The notes: generated by a model not told the origin, from the letters alone. A stretch of DNA of 64,000 nucleotides from Ectopseudomonas khazarica (GCF_004521985.1 NZ_SBHZ01000020.1:26481-90480); one strand, 5' to 3'; counted from the first letter of the stretch, positions 25,108 through 34,202 are shown. A program made the numbers and translations.

Positions 25108-25249
25108 TGGGACGTCACGCTGAAAGAACGAGCTGGCGACCTTAGCGTTTGCACTCGGCGTTGCCAATCCCGTCTTCCTGCCGATGTGACGGGCAGCAGG
25201 CAAACCCGGCAGGGCGGCGTCGCGTTCACCGGCGCCGCCCGCTGACACC

Positions 25250-26872
25250 CTAGAAACTGAAGCGGCGCATCACCCCCTGCAAGCGCTCGGACATGCCCTG
25301 CAAGGCACGAATGGCCTGGACGATGCCGCCTTGCGCGGCGGAGTTCTCCTCGACGATCTGCGCGACCTGTTCGACGTTCTGCGCCACCTGTTCGCTGGCG
25401 GCGCGTTGCTGCTGCAGGGCAGTGGCGATGAGCCCCACCGACTGCAGCGATTCGTCCAGCGCCACGCGGATCTCGCCCATGGTGGTGGCGCTGTTCTCCA
25501 CCAGTTGCAGGCCGGTGTCCACCCGCGAGCAGGTCGCGGACATGCTGTCGCGGGCCTGGCACACGCCATTGTGGATGGCCTCGACCAGGGCGACGATCTC
25601 GGTGGTGGACTGTGCGGTGCGCGCGGCCAGGCTGCGCACCTCGTCGGCCACCACGGCGAAGCCACGGCCCTGTTCACCGGCGCGGGCGGCCTCGATGGCG
25701 GCGTTGAGGGCGAGCAGGTTGGTCTGTTCGGCGATGCCACGGATCACGTCGACGATGGCGCCGATGTTGCCGGACTGTGCGGCGAGTTGCTCGACGTCGC
25801 CGGAGCACTGCGTCACCAGCGAGGCGATGCGGCGGATTTCCTCGATGGCCTGGGTGGTCACCTGCAGGCCGCTGTCGGTCAGCTCGCCGGCCTGGCGGGC
25901 GCGGTCGTGGGTGTGCTGGGCGCTCTCCGCGATGTGGTTGATGCTCACCGCCAGTTGCTCGACCGTGGCGGCCATCGCCGCTGCGGTGTCGCTCTGGATA
26001 TTGGCGCTGTTGAGCACCTGCTCGGAGGAGGCGGCCAGTTGCAGGGTGGCGCACTCGATTTCCTCGGAGGCTTCGCCGATGTTGCCGATCACGTCGTGCA
26101 GGCCGTGGCGCATCGCCTGCACCGACTTCATCACGCCGCTGCTGCCACCGACGTCCTGCTGCGCGCCGTCGAGGCGGCCGGAGGCGATGCGGGCGCTGAT
26201 CGCCTCCAGCTCACCGGGTTCGGCACCCAGCTGGCGGCCGAGCAGGCGGCTGAAGTAGAGCACGTGCACGCTGCCCAGCAGCAGCGCGACCACCAGCAGC
26301 AACAGGCTCAGGCGCAGGCTCCTGGCGTAGGCCGCCTCACCCAGCAGGTACTGGCGCTTGGCCTCGCCGAGCTGGACTTCGATCAGCTCGGAAAACTTGG
26401 CCGACAGCGGGTCGATCAACGGGTACAGGTCGTTGCTGGCGAAGCGCTCGATTTCGCCCCGGTCACCCCGGATGAGCTGGCTCTGCAGCTGCTCAAGGGG
26501 CTGCTGTGCCTTGCTCATCAGGGGGGTGATCTCGTCGATCAGGCGCCGCTCGTCGGCGATCAGCTGGGTGGCCAGGTAGGCTTTCCAGATCTCGGCGATA
26601 CGCTGCTGGGCCTGCTCGATCATCTGTTGCGCGGCGTTGCCGCTGAGGGTGCCGCTGCGCGCCTTCTGCGTGGCGTCGACGATGTTCACCGCGTAGAGGT
26701 CGGCAATCTGCTTGAGGTCGCGCAGCGGTACCACGCGGTCCAGGTAGACGGTCTGCAGGCCGCCGACGGTGGTCTTGAGGCCATGCAGGCCGAGCAGGCC
26801 GACGGCCAGCAGCGCGGTGAGCAGAACGCCGGCGAGCAGCAACAGGTGAGTGCGTATCTTCCAACTCTTCAT
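25250..26872 (-). CDS. Methyl-accepting chemotaxis protein
   Basis: A 540-residue transmembrane chemoreceptor. TM1 is residues 8-30; a periplasmic four-helix-bundle-type ligand domain runs to about 187; TM2 (LRLSLLLLVVALLLGSVHVLYF) follows; then a HAMP-like segment and the signalling domain with the invariant hairpin tip GIAEQTNLLALNAAIEAARAGEQGRGFAVVADEVRSLA. It ends RRFSF, without a CheR-tethering pentapeptide like NWETF. The ligand is unknown. The signalling domain contains several Cys residues (CSGDVEQ, VCQARDSMSATCSR), which is less common. A perfect 8-bp inverted repeat lies about 110 bases upstream. Confidence 0.92.
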   Translation of the reverse strand: MKSWKIRTHLLLLAGVLLTALLAVGLLGLHGLKTTVGGLQTVYLDRVVPLRDLKQIADLYAVNIVDATQKARSGTLSGNAAQQMIEQAQQRIAEIWKAYLATQLIADERRLIDEITPLMSKAQQPLEQLQSQLIRGDRGEIERFASNDLYPLIDPLSAKFSELIEVQLGEAKRQYLLGEAAYARSLRLSLLLLVVALLLGSVHVLYFSRLLGRQLGAEPGELEAISARIASGRLDGAQQDVGGSSGVMKSVQAMRHGLHDVIGNIGEASEEIECATLQLAASSEQVLNSANIQSDTAAAMAATVEQLAVSINHIAESAQHTHDRARQAGELTDSGLQVTTQAIEEIRRIASLVTQCSGDVEQLAAQSGNIGAIVDVIRGIAEQTNLLALNAAIEAARAGEQGRGFAVVADEVRSLAARTAQSTTEIVALVEAIHNGVCQARDSMSATCSRVDTGLQLVENSATTMGEIRVALDESLQSVGLIATALQQQRAASEQVAQNVEQVAQIVEENSAAQGGIVQAIRALQGMSERLQGVMRRFSF

Positions 26873-26974
26873 GGCAGGGTCTTCCTTGGCAGCAGGAAAG
26901 GGTGGCTCATGGCCATCGCCAAGCGCCGTGCGTTCAGCCTAGATCAGATTTCGCCGCCAGCGCGGCGAGTTGGT

Positions 26975-27000
26975 CGAACGGTCAGGTTTGTTACCGTTCG
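26975..27000. promoter_or_regulatory. 8-bp inverted repeat upstream of the chemoreceptor gene
   Basis: CGAACGGT and ACCGTTCG flank a 10-base spacer between the chemoreceptor start (26872) and the stop of the next - strand gene (27113). It could be an operator or a transcript hairpin. The other 200 bases of this gap show nothing recognisable. Confidence 0.35.
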
Positions 27001-27112
27001 TCGCTGAAAAGTGGCAGCAGGCCAGGTGTGGCGGGGCTTTGACGCCAGAGAGAGTGCCGCGCCAGCACCCGCTTCAGGGGGCTGGCCGAGCCTTGGCCGC
27101 CGCTGCGCGCGG

Positions 27113-28477
27113 CTAGCGCCTGGCGAGCAGTTGCTGGAGTGCGGGTTGCAGCTGCGGGTAGCGGAAACGGTAGCCGCTCTGCAGCAGGCGGGCCGGCACC
27201 ACGCGCTGGCCGGTGAGCAGGACTTCGTCGGCCATCTCGCCCAGCAGCAGGCGTACCAGCGCGGCCGGCACCTTCAGTCGCAGGCGCGCCCAGGGCACCT
27301 GGCGCTGCAACGCCTGGCAGAAGTCCCGGTGGCTGACCGGTTCGGGGGCGGTGAGGTTGATCGGGCCGCTGAGTGGCGTGCGCATCAGGTAGCTGCAGAT
27401 ATCCAGAACATCGTCCAGGTGTATCCAGGGCATCCATTGCCGGCCATCGCCCAGCTGGCTGGCCACACCCAGTTCGAAGGGGCGCTTGAACTCGGCCAGT
27501 GGGCCGCCATCGCGACCCAGGACGATGCCGATACGCAGCAGGCACACGCGCAGGCCAAGCGCCTGCATCTGCAGGGCTCTGGCCTCCCATTGAGCGCACA
27601 GCCGATGGGAGAAACCATCGTGCGCCTCGCTGTCTTCATCGAGCGGCTCGTCCTGCCAGTGCCCGTAGTAACCGACGGCGGAGCCGCTGAGCAGCACCTC
27701 GGGCTTGTGCTCCAGGCGCTGCACCAGTTGCAGCAGTGCGTCGGTGGTGTCGAGCCGGCTGCTCAGGAAGCGTTGCTTGCGCGCAGGGTTCCAGCGCTGC
27801 CCGGCCAATGGCTCGCCGGCCAGGTTGATCAGGCAGTCGATGCGCTCATCGCTGGCGATCTGCGCCAGGTCGGTCAGCGCACTGATGCGCCCGCGCACCT
27901 GGCCGAGACTGGCCAGGTCGCGGGTCAGGATCAGTACCTCATGGCCGGCCTGGCTCAGCGCCGTGGCCAGCGGGCTGCCGATGAAACCACTGCCGCCGGT
28001 GATCAGCACACGCAGGCGACGCCCGCTGTCATGGCGCAGTGTCAGCGCCGGCGAACGTGGCCGGGTGGCGGGCCTCAGGGCCAGCAGCGGGATGCCCATG
28101 GCCAGAGCGGCCGCGCCGTTGAGGTAGGCGTGCAGGGTGAAGCCGAAGGCGATGGAGAAGGCGCTGTCGAGCAGGCTCCACAGCAGCAGGGCGGCGATCA
28201 GCACGGGTTTGATCAGGCCCAGGCCGTGGCGGCGGTAGATCACCAGCAGTGCGCAGAACAGCAGGCCCCAGCTGGCCACGGTGGGCCCGAACAGGCCGAC
28301 CAGGGTGCGCAGCGGCACCTGCTGCTCGGGGCTCGGCAGGGGCAGGCCACGGGCGGCGTACAGGTAGTCGAAGTAACCCTGGGTCAGCGGCAGGTGGGCG
28401 GCAAAGGCCAGCACGATGCCCAGCAGCACGTGCCCCGCGCCCATCAGCAACAGCCAGCGATACAGCAGGCCCTGCAT
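27113..28477 (-). CDS. TIGR01777-type epimerase with N-terminal membrane domain
   Basis: A 454-residue fusion. Residues about 1-140 form four hydrophobic helices (LLYRWLLLMGAGHVLLGIVLAFAA ... LHAYLNGAAALAMGIPLLAL). The rest is a YfcH/SulA-like NAD(P)-dependent short-chain dehydrogenase-epimerase: nucleotide loop VLITGGSGFIGSPLA, INLAGEPLAGQRWNPARKQRF, SGSAVGYYG, and GQWMPWIHLDDV. The substrate of this family is not established. The ATG overlaps the last base of the ptrB stop (TGATG), so the two are coupled. Confidence 0.85.
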   Translation of the reverse strand: MQGLLYRWLLLMGAGHVLLGIVLAFAAHLPLTQGYFDYLYAARGLPLPSPEQQVPLRTLVGLFGPTVASWGLLFCALLVIYRRHGLGLIKPVLIAALLLWSLLDSAFSIAFGFTLHAYLNGAAALAMGIPLLALRPATRPRSPALTLRHDSGRRLRVLITGGSGFIGSPLATALSQAGHEVLILTRDLASLGQVRGRISALTDLAQIASDERIDCLINLAGEPLAGQRWNPARKQRFLSSRLDTTDALLQLVQRLEHKPEVLLSGSAVGYYGHWQDEPLDEDSEAHDGFSHRLCAQWEARALQMQALGLRVCLLRIGIVLGRDGGPLAEFKRPFELGVASQLGDGRQWMPWIHLDDVLDICSYLMRTPLSGPINLTAPEPVSHRDFCQALQRQVPWARLRLKVPAALVRLLLGEMADEVLLTGQRVVPARLLQSGYRFRYPQLQPALQQLLARR

Positions 28478-30513
28478 CAGCGGATATCCAGTACGCGCAA
28501 GAGGAAGGCGTACTCCAGCGCCACGTCGCGGATCCCCTGATAGCGACCGCTCATGCCGCCGTGGCCGGCGTCCAGGTCGGTCTTGAGCAGCAGCAGGTTG
28601 TCGTCGGTCTTGCGCTCGCGCAGCCTGGCCACCCATTTGGCGGCTTCCCAGTACTGCACGCGGCTGTCGTTGTAGCCAGCGACGGCGAGGATGGCCGGGT
28701 AGGCCTGGGCGCGGACGTTCTCGTAGGGGGCATAGCCCTGCAGCCGGGCGAAGACCTCGGGCTGGTTGGGGTCGCCCCATTCGTCGTACTCGGTGACGGT
28801 CAGCGGCAGGTCCGGGTTGAGCATGGTGTTGAGCACGTCGACGAAGGGCACCTCGGCGATGGCGGCGGCGAACAGCTCTGGGCGCTGGTTGAGCACCGCG
28901 CCGATCAGCAGGCCACCGGCGCTGCCGCCGCTGATCGCCAGGCGTGCGGGGCTGGTCAGGCCTTCGGCGATCAGGCGTTCGGCGCAGGCGATGAAGTCGT
29001 CGAAGGTGTTCTGCTTGTGCTCGAGCTTGCCGGCACGGTACCAGGCTTCGCCCATCTCGCCGCCGCCGCGCACGTGGGCGATGGCGAAGATGAAGCCGCG
29101 CTCCAGCAGGCTCAGGCGGGCGTGGGAGAACCAGGGGTCGAGGCTCGCGCCGTAGGCGCCGTAGCCATAGAGATAGAGCGGCGCCGGCTGGCCGGCGGCG
29201 AAGACCTCGCGGCGCGCCACCAGGCTGATCGGCACCAATGTACCGTCACCCGCGGTGGCCCAGAGACGGCGACTCTCGTAGGCGTCGGCGTCGAACGGAC
29301 CTTCCACCGGCGTTTGCTTGAGCACCTGCTGCTCGCCGCTGGCCAGTTCCAGCTGGCGTACCTGAGCAGGGCGGCCGAGGGCCTCGTAGCGCAGGCGGAT
29401 CACCGTGCTGTGGAGCTCCAGGCCGTCCTGTACGTAGAGGCTGTAGGCGGCATCCGGCAGGGCGACGCGGTAGCTGGCTGCTCCCTGCGGCTGCACCTCG
29501 AGCACGGGCAGGCCGCCTTCGCGCAAGGCGAGGACGATGGCGCTCTGATTCAGGGTCGCGCCTTCGAGCATCACCTGCGCATCGTGCGCGCGAATCTGCC
29601 GCCAGTGCGGGCGTTGCGGCTGGTCTTCGGCGGCGCGGTACAGGGCGAAGTTGATGCCGCTCTGGTTGCTGCGGATCAGCCAGCACCACTGGCCGTCGAG
29701 CATGCCGTGGTCGGCGTCGTACTCATGGCCTTCCTCGCGCGGCGCCAGGCAGGCGAATGCTGCTTGCGGCGTGTCGGCGTCCAGCACCCAGACTTCGCTG
29801 GTGGTCTTGCTGCCCAGTTGCAGGATCAGCTGACGTTCGGAGCTGGACCGGTAGCAGTGCAGGAAGAAGCGGCCGTCGGCTTCCTCGAACACCGCTTCGG
29901 CGGCTTCATCGCCGAGGCGGTGGCGGTGCAGCCTGTACGGGCGGTGGGTGTCGTCCAGTTCGGTGAAGAACAGGGTCTGGCTGTCGTTCGCCCAGGTCAT
30001 GCTGCCGTCGCAGTCGTCGAAGGGCAGCTCGCGTATCGCGCCGCTGTCGAGCTCCTTCACGAACAGGCGGTAGATTTCGTCACCGCTGCTATCCAGGCTG
30101 TAGGCCAGGCGCCGCTGGTCGGGGCTGATGCTGAACGCGCCCACCGAGAGAAAACCGCCGGCAGCCAGTTCGTTGAGATCCAGCAGCAGTGTCTCGCTGG
30201 CCGCGTCGACCTCGAGCGAAGCGCCCGCCGGACGGGCGCAGCGGTAGTGGCGCGGGTATTCGTCGCCAGCCGTGGTGCGCTGGTAATAGAGATAGTCCCC
30301 CCAGGGCGTGGGCAGCGACAGATCGGTTTCGCGGATGCGCCCCTTGATCTCCTCGAACAACTGCTCGCGCTGGGCATGCTGCGGGGCCAGGGTGCTTTCC
30401 AGGTAGGTGTTTTCCGCTTGCAGGTAGGCCAGCACCTCCTCGCTGTCGCGGTTTTCCAGCCAGCGGTAGGGATCTGTGCCGGCTTCCTGGCGGGCACGAG
30501 GGGCAGTGGACAT
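28477..30513 (-). CDS. ptrB: Oligopeptidase B (protease II), S9 family
   Basis: A 678-residue cytosolic prolyl-oligopeptidase-type serine peptidase that cleaves short peptides after Arg or Lys. The N-terminal beta-propeller is followed by a hydrolase domain with GYGAYG, the nucleophile Ser531 in ISGGSAGGLL and the catalytic His651 in DAGHGGMSGR; these positions agree closely with E. coli OpdB. The ATG at 30513 gives MSTAPRARQEAGTDPYRWLE. Divergent from a small membrane-protein gene; its stop overlaps the start of the epimerase fusion. Confidence 0.94.
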   Translation of the reverse strand: MSTAPRARQEAGTDPYRWLENRDSEEVLAYLQAENTYLESTLAPQHAQREQLFEEIKGRIRETDLSLPTPWGDYLYYQRTTAGDEYPRHYRCARPAGASLEVDAASETLLLDLNELAAGGFLSVGAFSISPDQRRLAYSLDSSGDEIYRLFVKELDSGAIRELPFDDCDGSMTWANDSQTLFFTELDDTHRPYRLHRHRLGDEAAEAVFEEADGRFFLHCYRSSSERQLILQLGSKTTSEVWVLDADTPQAAFACLAPREEGHEYDADHGMLDGQWCWLIRSNQSGINFALYRAAEDQPQRPHWRQIRAHDAQVMLEGATLNQSAIVLALREGGLPVLEVQPQGAASYRVALPDAAYSLYVQDGLELHSTVIRLRYEALGRPAQVRQLELASGEQQVLKQTPVEGPFDADAYESRRLWATAGDGTLVPISLVARREVFAAGQPAPLYLYGYGAYGASLDPWFSHARLSLLERGFIFAIAHVRGGGEMGEAWYRAGKLEHKQNTFDDFIACAERLIAEGLTSPARLAISGGSAGGLLIGAVLNQRPELFAAAIAEVPFVDVLNTMLNPDLPLTVTEYDEWGDPNQPEVFARLQGYAPYENVRAQAYPAILAVAGYNDSRVQYWEAAKWVARLRERKTDDNLLLLKTDLDAGHGGMSGRYQGIRDVALEYAFLLRVLDIR

Positions 30514-30614
30514 GCTGAAACTCCAGAACTGGGTGCCCGACAGGGGCGCCGGGGCGAGCAAAAGCCGTTATCATAAGCGCCCCTTTGCCACACCTGCCAC
30601 GCCGGCGACTGCTT

Positions 30615-31088
30615 ATGATGAACGAAAACGACTACCTCATGGCCTGGGCCGCATACGGTGTTGCCGCCCTGGGCTGCCTGCTGGTGTGGATGCGCATGAC
30701 CACCTGGATGTGGCGCTATGCGCGTGAGCCGCTGCGGGTGCTGGTGGCCGTGCTGCTGTTCAGTCCGACCATCGTCGACCCGGCGCGTGAGCTGTTCGCC
30801 CCGGCGATTGCCGTCACCGCCATGGACCTGTTGCTCAAGGTCGGCAACAACGCCTGGCGTGCGGTGGCCGACCTGTCGCTGTATGGCCTGATCGCTTTCG
30901 CCCTGTACCTGCTCTTCGTCGCCATCCGCTGGCCCATCGAACGCTGGTGGCAAGGTCGCCGCGAGGAGCAGGTGAGCGAGGTCGACGAAGATTCGCGTAC
31001 GCTGCGCGAGCGGATGGAAGAGGACGACGACCTGCCGCTGCGTGACTACGGCCACGACCGTTCCGGTCGTCTGGAACCGCGTATCTGA
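30615..31088 (+). CDS. Inner-membrane protein, conserved hypothetical
   Basis: A 157-residue protein with three hydrophobic helices (MAWAAYGVAALGCLLVWM; LRVLVAVLLFSPTIV; LSLYGLIAFALYLLFVAI) and a long charged cytoplasmic tail (RREEQVSEVDEDSRTLRERMEEDDDLPLRDYG). Two consecutive ATGs (30615 and 30618) are possible starts. Similar proteins lie beside ptrB and the HIT gene in other Pseudomonas, to my recollection, without known function. It is probably the first gene of a run of four on the + strand. Confidence 0.8.
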   Translation: MMNENDYLMAWAAYGVAALGCLLVWMRMTTWMWRYAREPLRVLVAVLLFSPTIVDPARELFAPAIAVTAMDLLLKVGNNAWRAVADLSLYGLIAFALYLLFVAIRWPIERWWQGRREEQVSEVDEDSRTLRERMEEDDDLPLRDYGHDRSGRLEPRI

Positions 31089-31151
31089 TCTGCCGCCTTG
31101 CGCCTGCCGCTGCAGGCGCAAGGCCGGCTGGCCCAGTGCAAGGGAGGCTCG

Positions 31152-31598
31152 ATGGATTGCGTGTTCTGCGCCATTGCCGAGCGACGGCTGCCGGCTCACC
31201 GCCTGTACGAGGACGATGATTTCATCGTGCTGCTGGATATCTTCCCCATGCGTCCGGCCCATGTGTTGATCGTCAGTCGCCGGCATGCGCCTTTTCTGCA
31301 CGATCTGCCGCCTGCGCTCGCTGAGCGCCTGCTGCCCCTGGCCGAGCGGGTGGCTGCAGCGCTGCGCCAGGCAGGCTACGGTGCTCAGGGCATCAACCTG
31401 TTGCTCAACGACGGCCCGGACGCCAATCAGCACGTCCCCCATCTTCATCTGCACCTGATTCCACGCCGGCCGGGTGACCTGCCGGCATTGCTCTGGCGGC
31501 TGCTGACGCGTTTTCTGCCGCTGGGGCGCAAGCGCATCGAAGCGCGCCTGCAGGATGAAGCCGATCGCCTGCGCCTGATCCTCGCCAAGGAGAATTGA
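31152..31598 (+). CDS. HIT family nucleotide hydrolase/transferase
   Basis: A 148-residue histidine-triad protein. The motif HVPHLHLHLIPR contains the HxHxHxx catalytic triad, the N-terminus has CVFCAI with a typical zinc-binding Cys pair, and NLLLNDGPDANQHV precedes the motif. HIT proteins cleave nucleoside phosphoramidates or dinucleoside polyphosphates. The ATG follows AGGGAGG by 7 bases. The next gene starts 5 bases downstream, so both share a transcript. Confidence 0.92.
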   Translation: MDCVFCAIAERRLPAHRLYEDDDFIVLLDIFPMRPAHVLIVSRRHAPFLHDLPPALAERLLPLAERVAAALRQAGYGAQGINLLLNDGPDANQHVPHLHLHLIPRRPGDLPALLWRLLTRFLPLGRKRIEARLQDEADRLRLILAKEN

Positions 31599-31602
31599 TT
31601 CG

Positions 31603-32376
31603 ATGTGCGAATTGCTCGGCATGAGCGCCAACGTTCCGACCGATATCGTGTTCAGCTTCACCGGCCTCATGCAGCGCGGTGGCCGTACCGGGCCGCATCG
31701 CGATGGCTGGGGCATCGGCTTCTACGAGGGCCGGGGCCTGCGCATCTTCCAGGACCCGCAGGCGAGCAGCGAGTCGGAGGTGGCGCAGCTGGTGCAGCGC
31801 TATCCGATCAAGAGCGAGGTGGTGATCGGCCACATTCGCCAGGCCAACGTCGGCAAGGTGTGCCTGGTCAACACCCATCCGTTCAGTCGCGAGCTGTGGG
31901 GGCGCAACTGGTGCTTCGCGCACAATGGCCAACTGGCTGGGCTCACCGGCTCCAGCAGCTTCTATCGCCCAGTCGGCGATACCGACAGCGAGGCGGCCTT
32001 CTGCGACCTGCTCAATCGTGTGCGCCGGGCCTTTCCCGAGCCAGTGTCGGTCGAGGTGCTGCTGCCCGTGCTGGTCGCGGCCTGTTCCAGCTATCGTCAG
32101 CTCGGCGTGTTCAACTGCCTGCTCAGCGATGGCGACTGGCTGTTCAGCTTCTGTTCGAGCAAGCTGGCGCACATCACCCGGCGTGCGCCCTTCGGCCCTG
32201 CGCAGCTCAAGGATGCCGACCTGAAGGTGGATTTCCAGGCGGAAACCACGCCTGACGACGTGGTCACGGTGATCGCCACCGAGCCGCTGACCGACAATGA
32301 GCAATGGTCACGCTACGAGCCGGGTGAGTGGCGGTTGTGGCGTCGTGGCGAGTGCGTCGCCAGCGGCAAGGCCTGA
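31603..32376 (+). CDS. Class II glutamine amidotransferase (YafJ type)
   Basis: A 257-residue stand-alone Ntn-type glutamine amidotransferase domain. Cys2 (MCELLGMSANVPTDI) is the N-terminal nucleophile exposed when Met1 is removed. Further family motifs are RGGRTGPHRDGWGIGFYEG, IGHIRQANVGKV, NTHPFSRELWGRNWCFAHNGQL and GDTDSEAAFC. The acceptor substrate of YafJ-like proteins is unknown. It follows the HIT gene by 5 bases and precedes a DUF2937-like gene by 17. Confidence 0.9.
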   Translation: MCELLGMSANVPTDIVFSFTGLMQRGGRTGPHRDGWGIGFYEGRGLRIFQDPQASSESEVAQLVQRYPIKSEVVIGHIRQANVGKVCLVNTHPFSRELWGRNWCFAHNGQLAGLTGSSSFYRPVGDTDSEAAFCDLLNRVRRAFPEPVSVEVLLPVLVAACSSYRQLGVFNCLLSDGDWLFSFCSSKLAHITRRAPFGPAQLKDADLKVDFQAETTPDDVVTVIATEPLTDNEQWSRYEPGEWRLWRRGECVASGKA

Positions 32377-32392
32377 GAGAGGGGAACGAGGC

Positions 32393-32917
32393 ATGTTGAG
32401 AAGCTATCTGCGGCTGACGCTGTTCGCCTTCGGTCTGCTGCTGGGCGTGCAGGTACCGGGGTTCGTCGACGATTACGCCAAGCGCGTCGAGGCGCATCGC
32501 CTGGAGTCGCAACAGAGTCTCAAGGGCTTTCAGGACACCGCCAGCAAGTTCTTCAAGGGCGACATGGACGCGCTGGTGGCGCACTACCGCGTCAGTGACG
32601 ACCCGGTGATGCGCAGCGATGCGCAGAGCGTCGCCCACTTGGTAGAGCGCGCGGCCCTGCTCGAGCGCGAATGGCAGGCCATGCAGGGGGCCTGGTACGA
32701 ACAGGCCTGGCACCTGGCCACGGGGGCCGACCGCGGGTTGTTCGAGGAGACGCTGCAGGCGTACCGCTACCAGGTGCTGTTCACCCCGGAGGCGATTCTC
32801 TGGGGCCTGGTCTGCGCCTTGCTGCTGGCCTGGCTGGTCGAGTTGCTGATCCTCACGCTCGGCTGGATGTCCGGCGCTGGACGAACCCGGCAGACGCAGC
32901 AGCGACACTGGCGCTGA
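32393..32917 (+). CDS. DUF2937-like membrane protein
   Basis: A 174-residue protein with an N-terminal hydrophobic segment (LTLFAFGLLLGVQVPGFV), a roughly 100-residue helical middle containing the HLESQQSLKGF-like region RLESQQSLKGFQDTASKFF, and a C-terminal transmembrane helix (AILWGLVCALLLAWLVELLIL). This arrangement corresponds to DUF2937 proteins, which have no known role. It has a GGGAACGAGG ribosome site and is the last of the four-gene run. Confidence 0.78.
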   Translation: MLRSYLRLTLFAFGLLLGVQVPGFVDDYAKRVEAHRLESQQSLKGFQDTASKFFKGDMDALVAHYRVSDDPVMRSDAQSVAHLVERAALLEREWQAMQGAWYEQAWHLATGADRGLFEETLQAYRYQVLFTPEAILWGLVCALLLAWLVELLILTLGWMSGAGRTRQTQQRHWR

Positions 32918-33008
32918 GCGGGACAGGGACGGGCGCAGAGCGGCTGTCCCAGGCTGGCATCGCGCAGAAATTTGCACTGGTTCGCCTGCGCGGCGGGTGG
33001 CGCGTGTT

Positions 33009-33029
33009 AATGTAATACGGCGTTACATT
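33009..33029. promoter_or_regulatory. AATGTAA-N7-TTACATT inverted repeat (candidate operator)
   Basis: A perfect 7-bp inverted repeat in an AT-rich patch, 31 bases before the DUF2167 gene. The half-site spacing suits a dimeric TetR- or GntR-type repressor. It probably overlaps the promoter; the regulator is not identified. Confidence 0.55.
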
Positions 33030-33059
33030 TAATCGCCTCAGTGTATCTCTGGAGTTTCC

Positions 33060-34115
33060 ATGCCGATCAAGGATTCGATCCTGGCAGCCGCGCTGGCTGC
33101 CGTCCTGCCTTTCCTGTCCGTTGCCCATGCCGATTCCACGGCTGAGCCGGAGCCTGCCGCTGCGGTTGCCGAAGTCGATGAAGACGGGCAATGGAGCAGT
33201 CCCGAAGCGTTCGTCGCCAGCCTGGAGTTCAAGACCGGTCGCGTGGTGCTGGGCGATGACCTGGCGACGCTGAACCTGCCCGATTCGCTGGTGTTTCTCG
33301 ACAGTGGCAATGCCCAGCGCCTGCTGGTCGACGGCTGGGGCAATCCGCCGGACGACGTGCCGCCACTGGGGATGATCCTGCCGGCTGGTATCTCGCCGCT
33401 GGCCGATGAGTCCTGGGGTGTGACGGTCGAGTACGAGGACAGTGGCTACGTCTCCGACGAGGACGCCGCCGATATCGACTACGGCGACATGCTCGAAGAC
33501 ATGCAGTCCGACATGCGCGAATCCAACGCCTGGCGCGAGGAAAACGGCTACGAGACGGTGCAGCTGGTCGGCTGGGCCGCCGAGCCGCGCTACGACGCCG
33601 AAGGCAAGAAGCTGCACTGGGCCAAGGAGCTGAAGTTCGGCGACAGCGACATCAACACCCTCAACTACAACATCCGTGTGCTGGGTCGCAAGGGCGTGCT
33701 GGTGCTGAACTTCGTCGCCAACATGGACCAGCTGGCGGAAATCGAAGCCAACGTGCCGGCGGTGCTGGCGGCTACCGAATTCAATCCGGGCCAGCGTTAC
33801 GCCGAGTTCAACCCGGACCTGGATACCGTTGCGGCCTACGGCCTGGGTGCGCTGGTGGCGGGCAAGCTGGCGGCCAAGACCGGCCTGGTGGCCATGTTGC
33901 TGGTGCTGCTGAAGAAGTTCTGGTTCATCCCGGTGGTGCTGTTCGGCTGGCTGGGCAAGCGCCTGAGCCTGCGCAAGAAAGACCCTTCGCCGAGCACAGA
34001 GGAGAGCGCCCCGGCCGCGCCTGCGGCTGCCGAGCGCAAGCCGGAGGAACCGCCGCAGACACCGGCGCAGACGGTGATGGATCTGAACAAGCCGGACGAT
34101 GCCGACAAGCGCTGA
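33060..34115 (+). CDS. DUF2167 membrane protein
   Basis: A 351-residue exported protein with signal peptide (AAALAAVLPFLSVAHA), a long acidic periplasmic domain with the DUF2167 pattern (FKTGRVVLGDDLATLNLPDSLVFLDS ... LLVDGWGNPP, DESWGVTVEYEDSGYVSDEDAADIDYGDML, VQLVGWAAEPRYDAEGKKLHWAKELKFGD), a pair of hydrophobic helices near residues 255-300 and a Pro/Ala/Glu-rich tail. Function is unknown. A strong inverted repeat lies in its promoter and a strong bidirectional terminator follows its stop. Confidence 0.86.
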   Translation: MPIKDSILAAALAAVLPFLSVAHADSTAEPEPAAAVAEVDEDGQWSSPEAFVASLEFKTGRVVLGDDLATLNLPDSLVFLDSGNAQRLLVDGWGNPPDDVPPLGMILPAGISPLADESWGVTVEYEDSGYVSDEDAADIDYGDMLEDMQSDMRESNAWREENGYETVQLVGWAAEPRYDAEGKKLHWAKELKFGDSDINTLNYNIRVLGRKGVLVLNFVANMDQLAEIEANVPAVLAATEFNPGQRYAEFNPDLDTVAAYGLGALVAGKLAAKTGLVAMLLVLLKKFWFIPVVLFGWLGKRLSLRKKDPSPSTEESAPAAPAAAERKPEEPPQTPAQTVMDLNKPDDADKR

Positions 34116-34151
34116 CTCCGACGCCGGGCCCGGAGGTACTCCGGGCAAGGA

Positions 34152-34189
34152 AAAACGCCGCGACACCTGTGAAGGGGTCGCGGCGTTTT
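34152..34189. terminator. Bidirectional intrinsic terminator
   Basis: A perfect 13-bp stem (AAAACGCCGCGAC with GTCGCGGCGTTTT) plus an inner CC/GG pair closes a six-base loop. The A and T runs at both ends serve the converging DUF2167 and VWA genes. Confidence 0.92.
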
Positions 34190-34202
34190 CGTTGCGGCCG
34201 GG

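Noticed and set aside
25331..27007. A 558-codon open frame antisense to the chemoreceptor gene
   Set aside because: Long only because of GC bias; no start context or recognisable domain, and it runs through the opposing gene.
28249..30576. A 775-codon open frame antisense to ptrB and the epimerase
   Set aside because: It mirrors strong coding genes on the other strand; its composition (Gln, Val, Gly, Arg-rich without motifs) is what antisense GC-rich DNA gives.
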